Shown here in pieces: positions 30,946 to 39,882 of a DNA stretch of 64,000 nucleotides. This DNA comes from Martelella mediterranea. Lineage in GTDB: Bacteria; Pseudomonadota; Alphaproteobacteria; Rhizobiales; Rhizobiaceae. Made by a program: the position numbers and the translations under genes. Every line of letters begins with the position of its first letter. The first letter of the stretch is position 1. The stretch is from assembly GCF_004342225.1 (NCBI RefSeq), contig NZ_SMAR01000006.1, positions 62,001-126,000 on the forward strand. The letters run 5' to 3'. Below the pieces are notes generated by a model that worked only from the letters and a program-made list of their open reading frames with translations, was not told the origin of the DNA and did no database searches.

Positions 30946-31935
30946 ATGATCCGTATTGAAAACCTGCAGAAAAGTTTTGGAAGCGCGCAGATCCTCAAGG
31001 GCATCGATCTCGATATCGAAGAAGGCGAGTTCGTCACGCTTCTCGGCGCCTCAGGCTGCGGCAAGTCGACCCTGCTGCGCATCATTGCCGGCCTTGAACG
31101 CGCCGGCGGCGGCACGCTCACCTATAACGGCACAGTGCTCGATGCGGCGAATGACAGAATTTTCGTGCCGACACAGGCGCGCCAGTTCGGCTTTGTCTTT
31201 CAGGATCACGCGCTCTGGCCACACCTGTCGATTGACGACAATATCGGTTTTCCGCTGCGCAGCTATGGCTGGGCCAAACCCGACATCGCCCGGCGGGTGG
31301 CCGAAGTGCTTTCAAAGGTGCAGATGTCGGACCATGCCGGAAAATATCCCCGCCAGCTCTCCGGCGGCCAGCGCCAGCGTGTCGGCATCGCGCGTGCACT
31401 GGCGCTCTCGCCGAAAGTGATTTTGCTGGACGAACCACTGGCCAGCCTCGACAGCAATCTGCGTGATGAACTCGGCCATGAAATCCGCAAGCTTGCGAAG
31501 GAGCTGGGGCTCACCTGCATCAATGTGACCCACGACCGGCGCGAGGCGCAGATCCTGTCGGATCGTATTGCGGTGATGTCATCCGGGCAGATCCAGAAGG
31601 TCGGCGCACCGCTGGAGGTGTTTACCAATCCGCAATCCGTCGACATCGCCAAATTCCTCAATGCCGGAAACATCCTGCCACGCAATGTGCTCTCGCCCGC
31701 CGAAGCTGCGAGCGACTGGATCCTGCTGCCCAGAAATGCGGTGCGGATTGTGCACGACGCGCCGGGCGATCTTTCTGCCCGGGTGCATGACATGGTGTTT
31801 ATCGACGGCCGTTTTGAAGTCACCGTCGACCTCGACGGCCACAGCCTGACCTTTTATTCCGAAACCAGACCAGAACATGCAGGCCATGTTGCGCTGAGCG
31901 TTGCTCGGGAGCAGATCGTCCGTCTGGACGCCTGA
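30946..31935 (+). CDS. ABC transporter ATP-binding protein
   Basis: Cytoplasmic ATPase of the importer, 329 residues. Walker A GASGCGKST (34-42), Q-loop, the ABC signature LSGGQRQR near residue 140, Walker B ILLDEPLASLD and the switch His (VTHDRREA) are all present. The last about 90 residues form a TOBE/OB-like regulatory domain as in FbpC/PotA-type ATPases. The ATG lies two bases after the permease stop. Confidence 0.93.
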   Translation: MIRIENLQKSFGSAQILKGIDLDIEEGEFVTLLGASGCGKSTLLRIIAGLERAGGGTLTYNGTVLDAANDRIFVPTQARQFGFVFQDHALWPHLSIDDNIGFPLRSYGWAKPDIARRVAEVLSKVQMSDHAGKYPRQLSGGQRQRVGIARALALSPKVILLDEPLASLDSNLRDELGHEIRKLAKELGLTCINVTHDRREAQILSDRIAVMSSGQIQKVGAPLEVFTNPQSVDIAKFLNAGNILPRNVLSPAEAASDWILLPRNAVRIVHDAPGDLSARVHDMVFIDGRFEVTVDLDGHSLTFYSETRPEHAGHVALSVAREQIVRLDA

Positions 31936-31949
31936 AGCGAAAACGCACA

Positions 31950-32858
31950 ATGCAGAACCTGAATGACCTGAAAATCCTCGACGCCATCGCCCAGTTCGGC
32001 TCGATCCGCAAGGCGGCCGAACACATGTCGCTGACCTCATCGGCCTTGAGCCGCAAGATCCTGGCGCTGGAGGCCCATTTCGGCGTCGACCTTTTCGAGC
32101 GCACCTCAAAGGGACTGCGCCTCAATCCGTCCGGCGAATATCTGGCCGTGCATGCCCGCGCGCAACTGGCCGAACTGGAAAAAATGCGCGGCGAGCTTCA
32201 GGCGATCCGGAAATCCACCAGCGGCCACATCCGCATCTGCGCCAGCCAGTCGGTGCTGGAAAGCTTCCTGCCCGTTCATCTGGCAAAGTTTCAGCAGAAA
32301 AACCAGAAGGTAACGGTGGCGGTCAATCACTCGTCTTCAACGCGCGCACTGACCGATCTTCAGGAGTTTCATTCAGACATCGCACTTTGCCTGAACCTCA
32401 AGGACCATGTCGACCTGTCGGTTCTGGGATCTTCCGATCAGGACATCTATGCCGTGGTTTCCCCGAACCACCCGCTTGCAGACAATGACGAAGTGAGCGT
32501 TGCAGAGATATCCCGGCACCGGATCGTGCTGCCGCCGCAGGGTTCGGGCCTGCGCCTGATGCTGGACCGGCAGGCAAATGCCGAGGGGGTCTCGTTAAGC
32601 CCGGCGGTGGAAAGCAATACCTATGCCTCCATCGCCCGCGCCTGCCGTTCCGGCGGCCTGATCACATTCGGCCTGTCGCTTTACGATCAGGGCGACGACG
32701 GCGATGTCAGGCTGTTGCGGATCAGGAAAATGAAGCCCGCGAATGTGCGGCTGGTCAAGCTCAGGGAGCGCACGCTTTCTCCGGCAGCGGCGAAACTCGC
32801 GCACTATCTGGCCAAGAGGCTTCGCAATGCGCCTCTGGACGCCGCTCCATCCGCGTAA
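31950..32858 (+). CDS. LysR-family transcriptional regulator
   Basis: A 302-residue LTTR with N-terminal winged HTH (IAQFGSIRKAAEHMSLTSSALSR) and a C-terminal substrate-binding domain. It is the fourth gene of the ABC operon, only 14 bases after the ATPase, and so is likely co-transcribed. A role in sensing the transported compound is reasonable, but an LTTR at the distal end of the operon is unusual, as most are divergent from their target. Confidence 0.9.
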   Translation: MQNLNDLKILDAIAQFGSIRKAAEHMSLTSSALSRKILALEAHFGVDLFERTSKGLRLNPSGEYLAVHARAQLAELEKMRGELQAIRKSTSGHIRICASQSVLESFLPVHLAKFQQKNQKVTVAVNHSSSTRALTDLQEFHSDIALCLNLKDHVDLSVLGSSDQDIYAVVSPNHPLADNDEVSVAEISRHRIVLPPQGSGLRLMLDRQANAEGVSLSPAVESNTYASIARACRSGGLITFGLSLYDQGDDGDVRLLRIRKMKPANVRLVKLRERTLSPAAAKLAHYLAKRLRNAPLDAAPSA

Positions 32859-32908
32859 GACAGGCACTTTCGCGCCCACAGCCCCAACTCGAAAACAAGG
32901 AAAACAAA

Positions 32909-33421
32909 ATGACGCTTTGGGTCACCTCCGACACGCATTTCGGCGATACCGGCCTGCTGGCTTCCGGCCTTGCGGCCAACAAGACCGCACGCGCGTTCGA
33001 AACTGTCGCGGAGATGAACGAATGCATCGCCGACAATTGGAACGACCGGATTGGCGAGTACGATACTGTCTATCATCTGGGCGATGTTTTCCTGGGTGAC
33101 GGCTGGAAGATGCTGAAAGGCCTTAAAGGCAAGAAACATCTCATCCTCGGCAATCACGACGACCCGACATCGCCCCACCTCACAGAGGCATTTTCCAGCA
33201 TCGCCTTGTGGAAGACATTCGCCGACAGCAAAACGGTTTTGACCCACCTGCCGCTCGACCTGTCGCAGCGCAGCGGCCTCGGCCTGCGGTTCAAGCGCAA
33301 TATCCACGGTCATCTCCACGAAAAGCCCTCCCCGACCCACCGCCACATCTGCACCAGCATTGAACAGACGGATTTCAGCCCGGTCAATCTTGAGGACCTT
33401 GTGTCAGACAGCCGGGGGTAA
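32909..33421 (+). CDS. Small metallophosphoesterase
   Basis: A 170-residue calcineurin-like phosphoesterase. The metal ligands are easy to see: SDTHFGD (Asp8, His10), LGDVFLGD, GNHDD, LTHLPLD and NIHGHLHEK. Such small forms hydrolyse phosphomono- or diesters. Closely following the LysR gene, 50 bases apart, it may act on the imported substrate after uptake, which would favour an organophosphate or phosphonate over ferric iron. This is an inference. Gene end abuts a zone of gene fragments. Confidence 0.88.
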   Translation: MTLWVTSDTHFGDTGLLASGLAANKTARAFETVAEMNECIADNWNDRIGEYDTVYHLGDVFLGDGWKMLKGLKGKKHLILGNHDDPTSPHLTEAFSSIALWKTFADSKTVLTHLPLDLSQRSGLGLRFKRNIHGHLHEKPSPTHRHICTSIEQTDFSPVNLEDLVSDSRG

Positions 33422-33563
33422 TGCCTTCGAAGATGAGGTCGGCGGCCACCTGATCGCCCTCCGCGACCAGATCGACCAGCGGAATTTTCCAGTCGTCGAA
33501 GGCGGCGAAGTTCTTTTCTTCGGATGCGCGAAACCCTTCAATGCCGGGATGTGGCGTATCCAC
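33411..33563 (-). pseudogene. SnoaL-like polyketide cyclase fragment
   Basis: About 50 residues of a SnoaL-like domain (DTPHPGIEGF, FAAFDDWKIPLVDLVAEGD) without start or full length. The fragment's end overlaps the 3' end of the metallophosphoesterase on the other strand. It is therefore a dead remnant brought by a rearrangement. Confidence 0.6.
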
Positions 33564-33573
33564 CTGATGGTAT

Positions 33574-33669
33574 AAGCGGCAACAGCTTGACTGCCACCTC
33601 ATCGAAGTGATCGTGATGCAGATGCGTCAGGATCAACGCGTCGAAATCGAAATTGGTGTCCATCCACAA
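33574..33669 (-). pseudogene. MBL-fold hydrolase fragment
   Basis: About 30 residues carrying the metallo-beta-lactamase metal motif THLHHDHFD in ALILTHLHHDHFDEV. The reading frame continues only a short way on both sides. It lies right next to the AraC remnant on the other strand. Confidence 0.6.
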
Positions 33670-33868
33670 AGCGACCGGGCTGACAAAAACCGAATACGCC
33701 GAGCGGTTGCGCGTGGCAAAGGCGCAGGAACAGCTGCAATTCGGCCGCCTGCCGGTAGCAGGCATCGCCTAGGAAGTCGGCTATAGCGACGCTGGCGCAT
33801 TTAGAAAAATCTTCCCCTGGATCGTGGGCCTGACTCCGGGTGGATACCGGCAGCGCTTTCATGCATAA
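33662..33868 (+). pseudogene. AraC-family regulator C-terminal fragment
   Basis: The DNA-binding end of an AraC protein can be read in one frame: ATGLTKTEYAERLRVAKAQ, then LPVAGIA, a TAG stop at the place of the family's Trp (IAWEVGY), and [14 protein letters not shown]...[11 protein letters not shown]. The stop probably arose from TGG. The upstream two thirds of the gene are absent. Confidence 0.75.
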
Positions 33869-34315
33869 GCACCAAAACGGCAGACAGTGATCATACCACT
33901 CCGCTTCGTTGTTTTCGTATTCTGTCTTTTTGGAATTTGGTTGCGGGGGCAGGATTTGGACACTGTTTTGTTCCAGCCGTAGATTTCGTTGGCCACCACA
34001 GAATGCGTGTCCTTGATCATTTGCGAAATAGCTAAACGGGAGGCTCGACTCCATGCGTCAGTTGCCGTCGGAATACGCATCGGGGGTTGCGCCCATCCGA
34101 CAGGCTCTCGATACGGGGATGTCATCCGGCGCGATACCGGGAACCAATATTCTTCAAATATTTCAATGATTATTGTGCCGTTCGGAGGCGAACGCCTATA
34201 CCGATTTACAATTCAGGAAAACGCGGACATGCTCCAGGGCTGCGAAGCGGAGGTTTCGACCGGTCCTCCCCTCCATCGGCAATTCGGGGCCGGGGAAGGG
34301 CCGGCCGGCGTCGTT
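33869..34315. other. No recognisable gene
   Basis: A 447-bp stretch of mixed composition between the AraC remnant and the SNF2 helicase stop. Short open frames exist on both strands, none with a recognised domain or a good ribosome site. Probably eroded sequence. Confidence 0.5.
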
Positions 34316-37300
34316 TCAGTGTTCGGGCTGTATCGGCTGGAACAGGGCGGTGATTTCCGCTTCGTCGAGGCTTAGGGGGCTGTCGACCGGCCCTTCGAAC
34401 AGCGCATCGGCCAGCGCCTGCTTGCGCTCCTGAAGCTGGGCGATGGCCTGCTCGACCGAACCTTCTGCGATCAGCCGGTAGACGAACACGCTCTTTTGCT
34501 GGCCGATGCGGTGAACCCGGTCCATGGCCTGCCGTTCGACCGCCGGGTTCCACCACGGGTCGTAGAGGATAACGGTGTCGGCGGCGGTCAATGTCAGGCC
34601 AACGCCGCCGGCTTTCAGGCTGAGCAGGAAGATCGGGACATCGCCGGCCTGAAAACCGGTCACCACCGCATCGCGGTTGACGGTGTCGCCGGTCAGCCAG
34701 GCATGGGGCCAGCCTCTCGCCTCGATATCGGTCCTGATCAGATCCAGCATCTCGACGAACTGCGAGAATACCAGAACCCGCCGGCCTTCCGCGACGAGAT
34801 CGCCGAGCAGGTCCATCAGCCGTTCGCGCTTGGCGCTCTGGTCGATGGAGGCGGCGTTGTCGTGTTTGAGCAGTTTCGGATCGCAGCAGATCTGCCGCAG
34901 TTTGAGCAGCGCATCGAGGATTGTGATGTGGCTTGCCGCCAAGCCTTTCTCGGCGATCGCCCTGCGCACACGCTCGTCCATAGCCAGCCGTATGGTCTCA
35001 TAGAGCGCGACCTGTTTGTCGCCGAGGCTGACCAGTTCGGTGATTTCAGTCTTTTCCGGCAGGTCGAGCGTGACCTGCGCCTTGGTCCGCCGCAGCAGAA
35101 ACGGGCGGATGCGCGCATTCAGCTCGGCCTGCGCCCTTGCATCCGCGTTTTTCTCGATCGGCAGGAGAAAGCGCGCGCGAAACGTCTTCCGGTCCCCCAG
35201 AAGGCCGGGAACCAGCCAGTCGAAAAGCGCCCAGAGGTCTGAAAGGCTGTTTTCCATCGGCGTGCCGGTGAGCGCCACGCGCATGCGGGCCCTGATGTCG
35301 CGGATCCGTTTCGCGACGGCGGATGCCGGATTCTTGACGGCCTGCGCCTCGTCGAGAATGGCGGTGTCCCACATGCGCGGCATCAATATGTCATGGTCCC
35401 GGTTGATGAGCGGATAGGTGGTGATCACAAGGTGATAGTCATCCAGGTTCTCGAAATGAGCCTTCCGCTCCGGTCCCTGAAGCACCAGGGTCTTGAGGCC
35501 GGGGGCAAACAGCGCCGCCTGTCGTCGCCATGCATGGGCGATACTGGTCGGCACCACAAGAAGGCTTGGGTGCCCGGCACCTTTATGCAGATGCCGGTCG
35601 GCCAGAAGGGCAAGCGTCTGCACGGTTTTTCCAAGCCCCATGTCATCGGCCAGAATGCCGCCAAAGCCGCTGTCGCTCAGGGCCTGAAGCCAGCCATAAC
35701 CGGTTTTCTGATAGGGCCGCAATTCGGCCAGAAACGATGGCGGCGGCTCCACCTCCGGTGCACTGGCGAGCGCCTGCAGCCGCTTTCCGAGCGCGAGCAG
35801 ATCCGGGCCGGCCCTGAAGCTGATGCCGCTGCCCGCAAGTGCCTCGGCGATGTCTTTCAGCCGGCCGGCCTCGGCTTTGTGGAAGCCGTCGAGCAGGCCG
35901 CTCGCCGACAGGAACACCTTCACGAGCGGCAACAACACCGAAGCATCGAGCTCGATGAACCGGCCGTCGCCAAGGCGCGGGTAGAAGGCCATGTCCTCGA
36001 GGACCGCTTCGAGTGCGGCCGAGCTGTCCTCGCCGTCGGCGTCGATAAACGAAAGCTGGTCGAGAATGCCGAGGATCAGCGGCGCGAGGTCGAGGTGCTG
36101 TTCGTCGGCATCAAGCCGCAGCCCGAGCGAAAAGCGATTGCCGCTGTTGTCGCCCGGCCGCGGGGCCGCCTCCGCGGCGATTTCGACGGGCCCTTCATAA
36201 AACCGGAACGGCCAGTCCGGATCGGTTTCAATCCGCCATCCCGCCTGTTTCAGTTCCGGCAGGGTCTGCGCCATGAACGGGAGCGGACCGAAATCGAGGC
36301 CGGCGCCATCGAGCCCGTCATCGGCCTGGTCGTCCTGAAGGAAGAACATGTCCCGCGGCCGGGCATCGGCTCCGGGGTGGATGTCATAGAGCTCGTCCGC
36401 GGTGAGCGCACCACTATCCTCGATCCGCTGGAAGGCCCGGTCTTCGGCGGCGAGGTCGCGCCTGAGCGTGACGGCTTTGCCGTCCTCAAGAAATTGCGCA
36501 TCCTGCCGGTTCGAGAACGGCACGCAATGACCGTCGTAGTCGAATGCCAGCCGCAGGGCGGCAAGGCGTGTCGGTGTGGTGGCCCGGCCCCAGCCGCCAT
36601 AGCGCGCCATCGCCGGCATGGTGAAAAGCCGGAGCACGGGAACCGGATCGCGTCCCTGCCGGACGTCGGCGCTGATCCGCGTGGGTGCCGGCAGTCTGAT
36701 CCTTTGCAGGCCGTTCAATGCGACGGCGATCTTTTCGGCATGGGCGGCCGGGATGGCGGGCGCCTTGACAAGCAGCGACAGCGCCTCTTTTGGGCCATCG
36801 AATTCCAGCGGTCCGACTTCGCCGGAGGAGAGGTCGGCGAAGAGAGGCGGTTCGGCGCCCAGCACCTTCAGGCTGTGCCCGGCTTCATCACGGATACGGA
36901 GTTTCTGCGAACCATCGGTTTCGGTTGTCCAGTCCACAGTCGCATGACGGGCATCGGCAATCCGAAGCGCCGGACCATCGGCGGAAAACCAGCGCCCGCG
37001 CCCGGTGGCGGCGACAAGACGCAAGAGCTCGAAGATATCGCCCGGCGCCAGATTGTCATGGGATGCGGCGAAGCTCGAGGAATAGGCTTCAAGGCCGAGC
37101 AGGTTGATGCGCCGCAGGATACGCATATCCGTTTGCCGGATGAATTTCGGCGGGCCGGTGCGCAACACCCGCGCCGCGTCGTAGCGGGTGGCCCTTTCGC
37201 CGAAGCTGTCATCGCGCAGAAGGCGACCTTTCATCGTGTCGATGAAGAGCCCACCCGACGCCCGCTCCGCGACCACATAAAGCAGCCGGTCGCGCACCGT

Positions 37301-37732
37301 TGGCGGCCAGTCGTCCGGGTCTTCCGCGGTTTCGGTGTCTGCCTTGCGCAGGGCATCAAGCCAGAATGCCAGCGCGGGTGGCAGGCCGTGTTCCCGGCCG
37401 AGCGTTGCGGCACGCGGCTGTGCTGGCGCATGACGGGCCGCCACGGAACGGCCTTCATGGTCAATGATGACGGCGACCACATGTTTGCAGTTGTAGCCGA
37501 CCGGACACGAGCAATCTCCCGAAACGGTACGGATGGCTCCGTTGTAATTGCGAGCGAGAGCAATCTCCTGAACGTAAACCTTCTGCCCGCTGCCTCTGAC
37601 CGATGCGCTGATCAGAGCGCCGTCTTCATCGCTTTCGGCGGACAGAACCCGGCCCTGACGCGCATAGGCCACGCCACGCTCGAAGGTCGCGGCATCAAAT
37701 AATCGTCTGATCTGTTCGTGATCGATTTGCAT
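34316..37732 (-). CDS. SWIM-domain SNF2/DEAD helicase
   Basis: A 1138-residue superfamily-2 ATPase of the SNF2/HepA type. An N-terminal SWIM zinc finger (Cys74, Cys76, Cys82, His84 in CSCPVGYNCKHVV) is followed by a long specific region and the motor: Walker A ADDMGLGKTVQT, DEAQ box in AILDEAQAVKN, ALTGTPMENSLSDLW, and the C-terminal helicase motifs VFSQFVEMLD and DRVHRIGQ. Such proteins remodel nucleoprotein complexes or RNA polymerase; many are in defence or repair loci. The start used is the ATG of MQIDHEQ; a TTG at 37753 is an alternative. It stands alone in an eroded zone. Confidence 0.9.
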   Translation of the reverse strand: MQIDHEQIRRLFDAATFERGVAYARQGRVLSAESDEDGALISASVRGSGQKVYVQEIALARNYNGAIRTVSGDCSCPVGYNCKHVVAVIIDHEGRSVAARHAPAQPRAATLGREHGLPPALAFWLDALRKADTETAEDPDDWPPTVRDRLLYVVAERASGGLFIDTMKGRLLRDDSFGERATRYDAARVLRTGPPKFIRQTDMRILRRINLLGLEAYSSSFAASHDNLAPGDIFELLRLVAATGRGRWFSADGPALRIADARHATVDWTTETDGSQKLRIRDEAGHSLKVLGAEPPLFADLSSGEVGPLEFDGPKEALSLLVKAPAIPAAHAEKIAVALNGLQRIRLPAPTRISADVRQGRDPVPVLRLFTMPAMARYGGWGRATTPTRLAALRLAFDYDGHCVPFSNRQDAQFLEDGKAVTLRRDLAAEDRAFQRIEDSGALTADELYDIHPGADARPRDMFFLQDDQADDGLDGAGLDFGPLPFMAQTLPELKQAGWRIETDPDWPFRFYEGPVEIAAEAAPRPGDNSGNRFSLGLRLDADEQHLDLAPLILGILDQLSFIDADGEDSSAALEAVLEDMAFYPRLGDGRFIELDASVLLPLVKVFLSASGLLDGFHKAEAGRLKDIAEALAGSGISFRAGPDLLALGKRLQALASAPEVEPPPSFLAELRPYQKTGYGWLQALSDSGFGGILADDMGLGKTVQTLALLADRHLHKGAGHPSLLVVPTSIAHAWRRQAALFAPGLKTLVLQGPERKAHFENLDDYHLVITTYPLINRDHDILMPRMWDTAILDEAQAVKNPASAVAKRIRDIRARMRVALTGTPMENSLSDLWALFDWLVPGLLGDRKTFRARFLLPIEKNADARAQAELNARIRPFLLRRTKAQVTLDLPEKTEITELVSLGDKQVALYETIRLAMDERVRRAIAEKGLAASHITILDALLKLRQICCDPKLLKHDNAASIDQSAKRERLMDLLGDLVAEGRRVLVFSQFVEMLDLIRTDIEARGWPHAWLTGDTVNRDAVVTGFQAGDVPIFLLSLKAGGVGLTLTAADTVILYDPWWNPAVERQAMDRVHRIGQQKSVFVYRLIAEGSVEQAIAQLQERKQALADALFEGPVDSPLSLDEAEITALFQPIQPEH

Positions 37733-37870
37733 TGTCAAACTGGTCTGTTTCAATCACTTGATATCACGCCAAGCCGTACCGGCAACAGCCGCTGCCGCTA
37801 TGATTGAACAGACTTCTGTGGTCGAACCGGGACCTTGCGCTGGATTGACGGGTAATCGCCCCGAAAAATA

Positions 37871-38287
37871 ATGGGCTTTGCAGTGGAATTGCGCTCGCAA
37901 GGCGGGTCGGTTGAGAGGCTGATCCATAGTATCGGAACTGGCGCCGGGGTCGCCCTACCCCTTCGGAAGGTTCTGGGTGAGATGCCCGTCATGGCGAATT
38001 TCGACTTCTATGCGCTGTCCGGGGGACCACCGGTGAGGCCAGGATTGGTGCGGGACCCAGGACCGCAGGCGTCATCCATAGCCGTTGATATCTGGGCGGT
38101 TCCCATGTCCGCCTTCGGTCGTTTCATGGCCGGTATTCCATCGCCGCTGAGCATCGGCTCGGTGTCACTGGCGGACGGAACCGCCGTCAAGGGCTTTATC
38201 TGTGAAGCCGAAGCAACAGCCACCGCCAGCGAAATCACGTCCCTCGGAAGTTGGAGGCGCTTCATTGCCCTGCAAACGGTGTGCTAA
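37871..38287 (+). pseudogene. Allophanate hydrolase C-terminal remnant
   Basis: The frame contains the C-terminal domain of allophanate hydrolase (AtzF-like): FDFYALSGG-PPVRPGLVRD, AVPMSAFGRFMAGIPSP, LSIGSVSLADGTAVKGF and SLGSWRRFIA match family blocks. The N-terminal amidase domain, with its catalytic Ser-Ser-Lys, is missing, so it cannot act as a full hydrolase. The family match is from memory of conserved blocks. Confidence 0.65.
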
Positions 38288-38367
38288 TAGCAAGCTCAAC
38301 TATAAAAGTTGGTTTGTCTACGCCGACTCCCGCTGCGGGATGACATGGCACTCTCCACGCCAATGTT

Positions 38368-38496
38368 CCACAACAGGAGGTTAAGCGGCTGGCACCGCGA
38401 GTGCTGCTGCAACCTGAAGAAGTCATTGATCTCACGGCCCCAAATCGATTTTCCGATTCCCGGTGGCCCATTCAGGAGCAGAGGCGAAAAACGGAA
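38368..38496 (-). pseudogene. AAA-ATPase fragment with Walker A
   Basis: A short open stretch with RFSPLLLNGPPGIGKSIW, a Walker A of AAA proteins, then loses homology. There is no Walker B and no start of the right size. It neighbours the allophanate hydrolase remnant on the other strand. Confidence 0.55.
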
Positions 38497-38616
38497 AGCA
38501 GCCATGCCGGATCCAACAGACTGACGCATCGCCTGTCAGAAAACTTCTGTCGCCGGCGCCATCCAAGGCATTCCCGCATGAAGCGCCGCGGCAATCTCAT
38601 CGGCGCGTGCCTCGCT

Positions 38617-38646
38617 TTCGACTTCGACTTCGACTTCGACTTCGAC
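38617..38646. repeat. Simple sequence repeat (TTCGAC)5
   Basis: Five perfect copies of the hexamer TTCGAC. On the minus strand this would code for (Val-Glu)n, and on the plus strand (Phe-Asp)n. It lies in a segment (38530-39150) with no supported gene. Confidence 0.9.
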
Positions 38647-39153
38647 CACTTCCACGCCGGTATTCAGTAATTCTATAGCTTTGCGGTCATCGGTCCTCAG
38701 ATGCATTATCCCGTTCCTTGATGATGGGCACTGCCCACCGCCGAATCCGCCCCCAATCATGACTTGCCACCGTCTCTTGCTGGGTGAAGCTCGTTGGTAA
38801 GCTTTTACCGACCATTGATTTTTTCAAGCGTTATAATAAGGGGTAAAACGCTCAATACCCTTATTATGACGCTTTCAAGAATCCGGAATAGACACAGGCA
38901 GGGCAGATTGTCAGTCTGCGCGAGTGAACTTCACAGTGCATTTCCGATCCTCTTGCCGTCTAGAATTTTAGTCCGAGATGAGAATTCGCGAACCTATCGC
39001 AATAGCCTCGTTCAACCGGATTGTCCAAGTCGAAATAACCATCAGGCAGCGACACTGACGGCTCCTGAACATGTCATCACCCAGGTTTCGCGCCGTGTGG
39101 GCAAGCACGCTGTCGTAGCGGCTTTCAGAGGCGATTGAAGTCGTCTGCCGTTT

Positions 39154-39255
39154 AGCGGGCAAAAGCAATTGCCAAGCCTCGACCTCGAGCACGGTTGCGA
39201 CACGATCCAGCACATCAATAGACACGCTATAGCGGCGGCGCTCCAGCGCGCGACC
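39154..39255 (-). pseudogene. XRE-family regulator fragment
   Basis: Remnant of an HTH repressor: LERRRYSVSIDVLDRVATV-LEVEAWQLLLPA is the typical last helix and tail of XRE proteins. There is no start codon context and the frame soon degenerates. It lies just before the IS3 remnant. Confidence 0.55.
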
Positions 39256-39302
39256 AACTCCAGGGAACGGGTATACTCAACGGGCAACATGATAAATACA
39301 GG

Positions 39303-39640
39303 GTGGAGCGTTCCACATCGAGCAACACAGCTTCCTCAGGATCGAACCTACTGGACCGCGAGGCTCCCCGCTACCTTGCGATGCGTGATTACCAGAAGAT
39401 TTTGCGCAAATACGACTTCCAAGTGTCGATGAGCGGAAAAGGAAATTGTTATGATTGCAGCAGTGGAAACCCTCTTCAAGACGATCAAGGCTGAACTATT
39501 GTGGCAGGAATCCTGACCAACACGCCGCGATGTTGAGATAGCCATCTTCGAATATATCAATGGTTTCTATAATCCGCGCAGGCGTCACTCGGCATTGGGA
39601 TGGAAGAGCCCCTTGGCCTTCGAGAAAAAAGCCGCTTAAA
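39303..39640 (+). pseudogene. IS3-family transposase OrfB remnant
   Basis: Frames with DYQKILRKYDFQVSMSGKGNCYD, then (in other frames) VETLFKTIKAELLWQES and RRDVEIAIFEYINGFYNPR..HSALGWKSPLAFEKKAA give the C-terminus of an IS3-group transposase broken by at least two frameshifts. The DDE catalytic Glu region (ETLFKTIKAE) is present but out of frame. The element's ends were not located. Confidence 0.85.
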
Positions 39641-39882
39641 TGAGCTATTGGAGCGGCACAAAAACGTGACAGGTCCAGGTGCGGGGGCTGGATCTAATCT
39701 TCACTTGTTGCCCGAGCAAGTAAAGATGGTTGCGGGAGGCTGCAACCGCCATTACTTGCGACCTACTAACAGCCATTTTCCTATCAACGCCAAATCCAAC
39801 GCGGGGAGAATGGTTGCTAAAAATAGCAGCTTTCATTCCGTCTTATTCCGAACAGCAGCGTGAGTATCGGTTACACTACAAC

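Noticed and set aside
35393-37702. 769-codon open frame antisense to the SNF2 helicase
   Set aside because: High GC produces long antisense frames; the sequence is Arg/Gly-rich with no fold, while the helicase motifs are clear.
38536-38760. Small minus-strand frame with (Val-Glu)n run
   Set aside because: Explained by the TTCGAC repeat; no ribosome site or domain.
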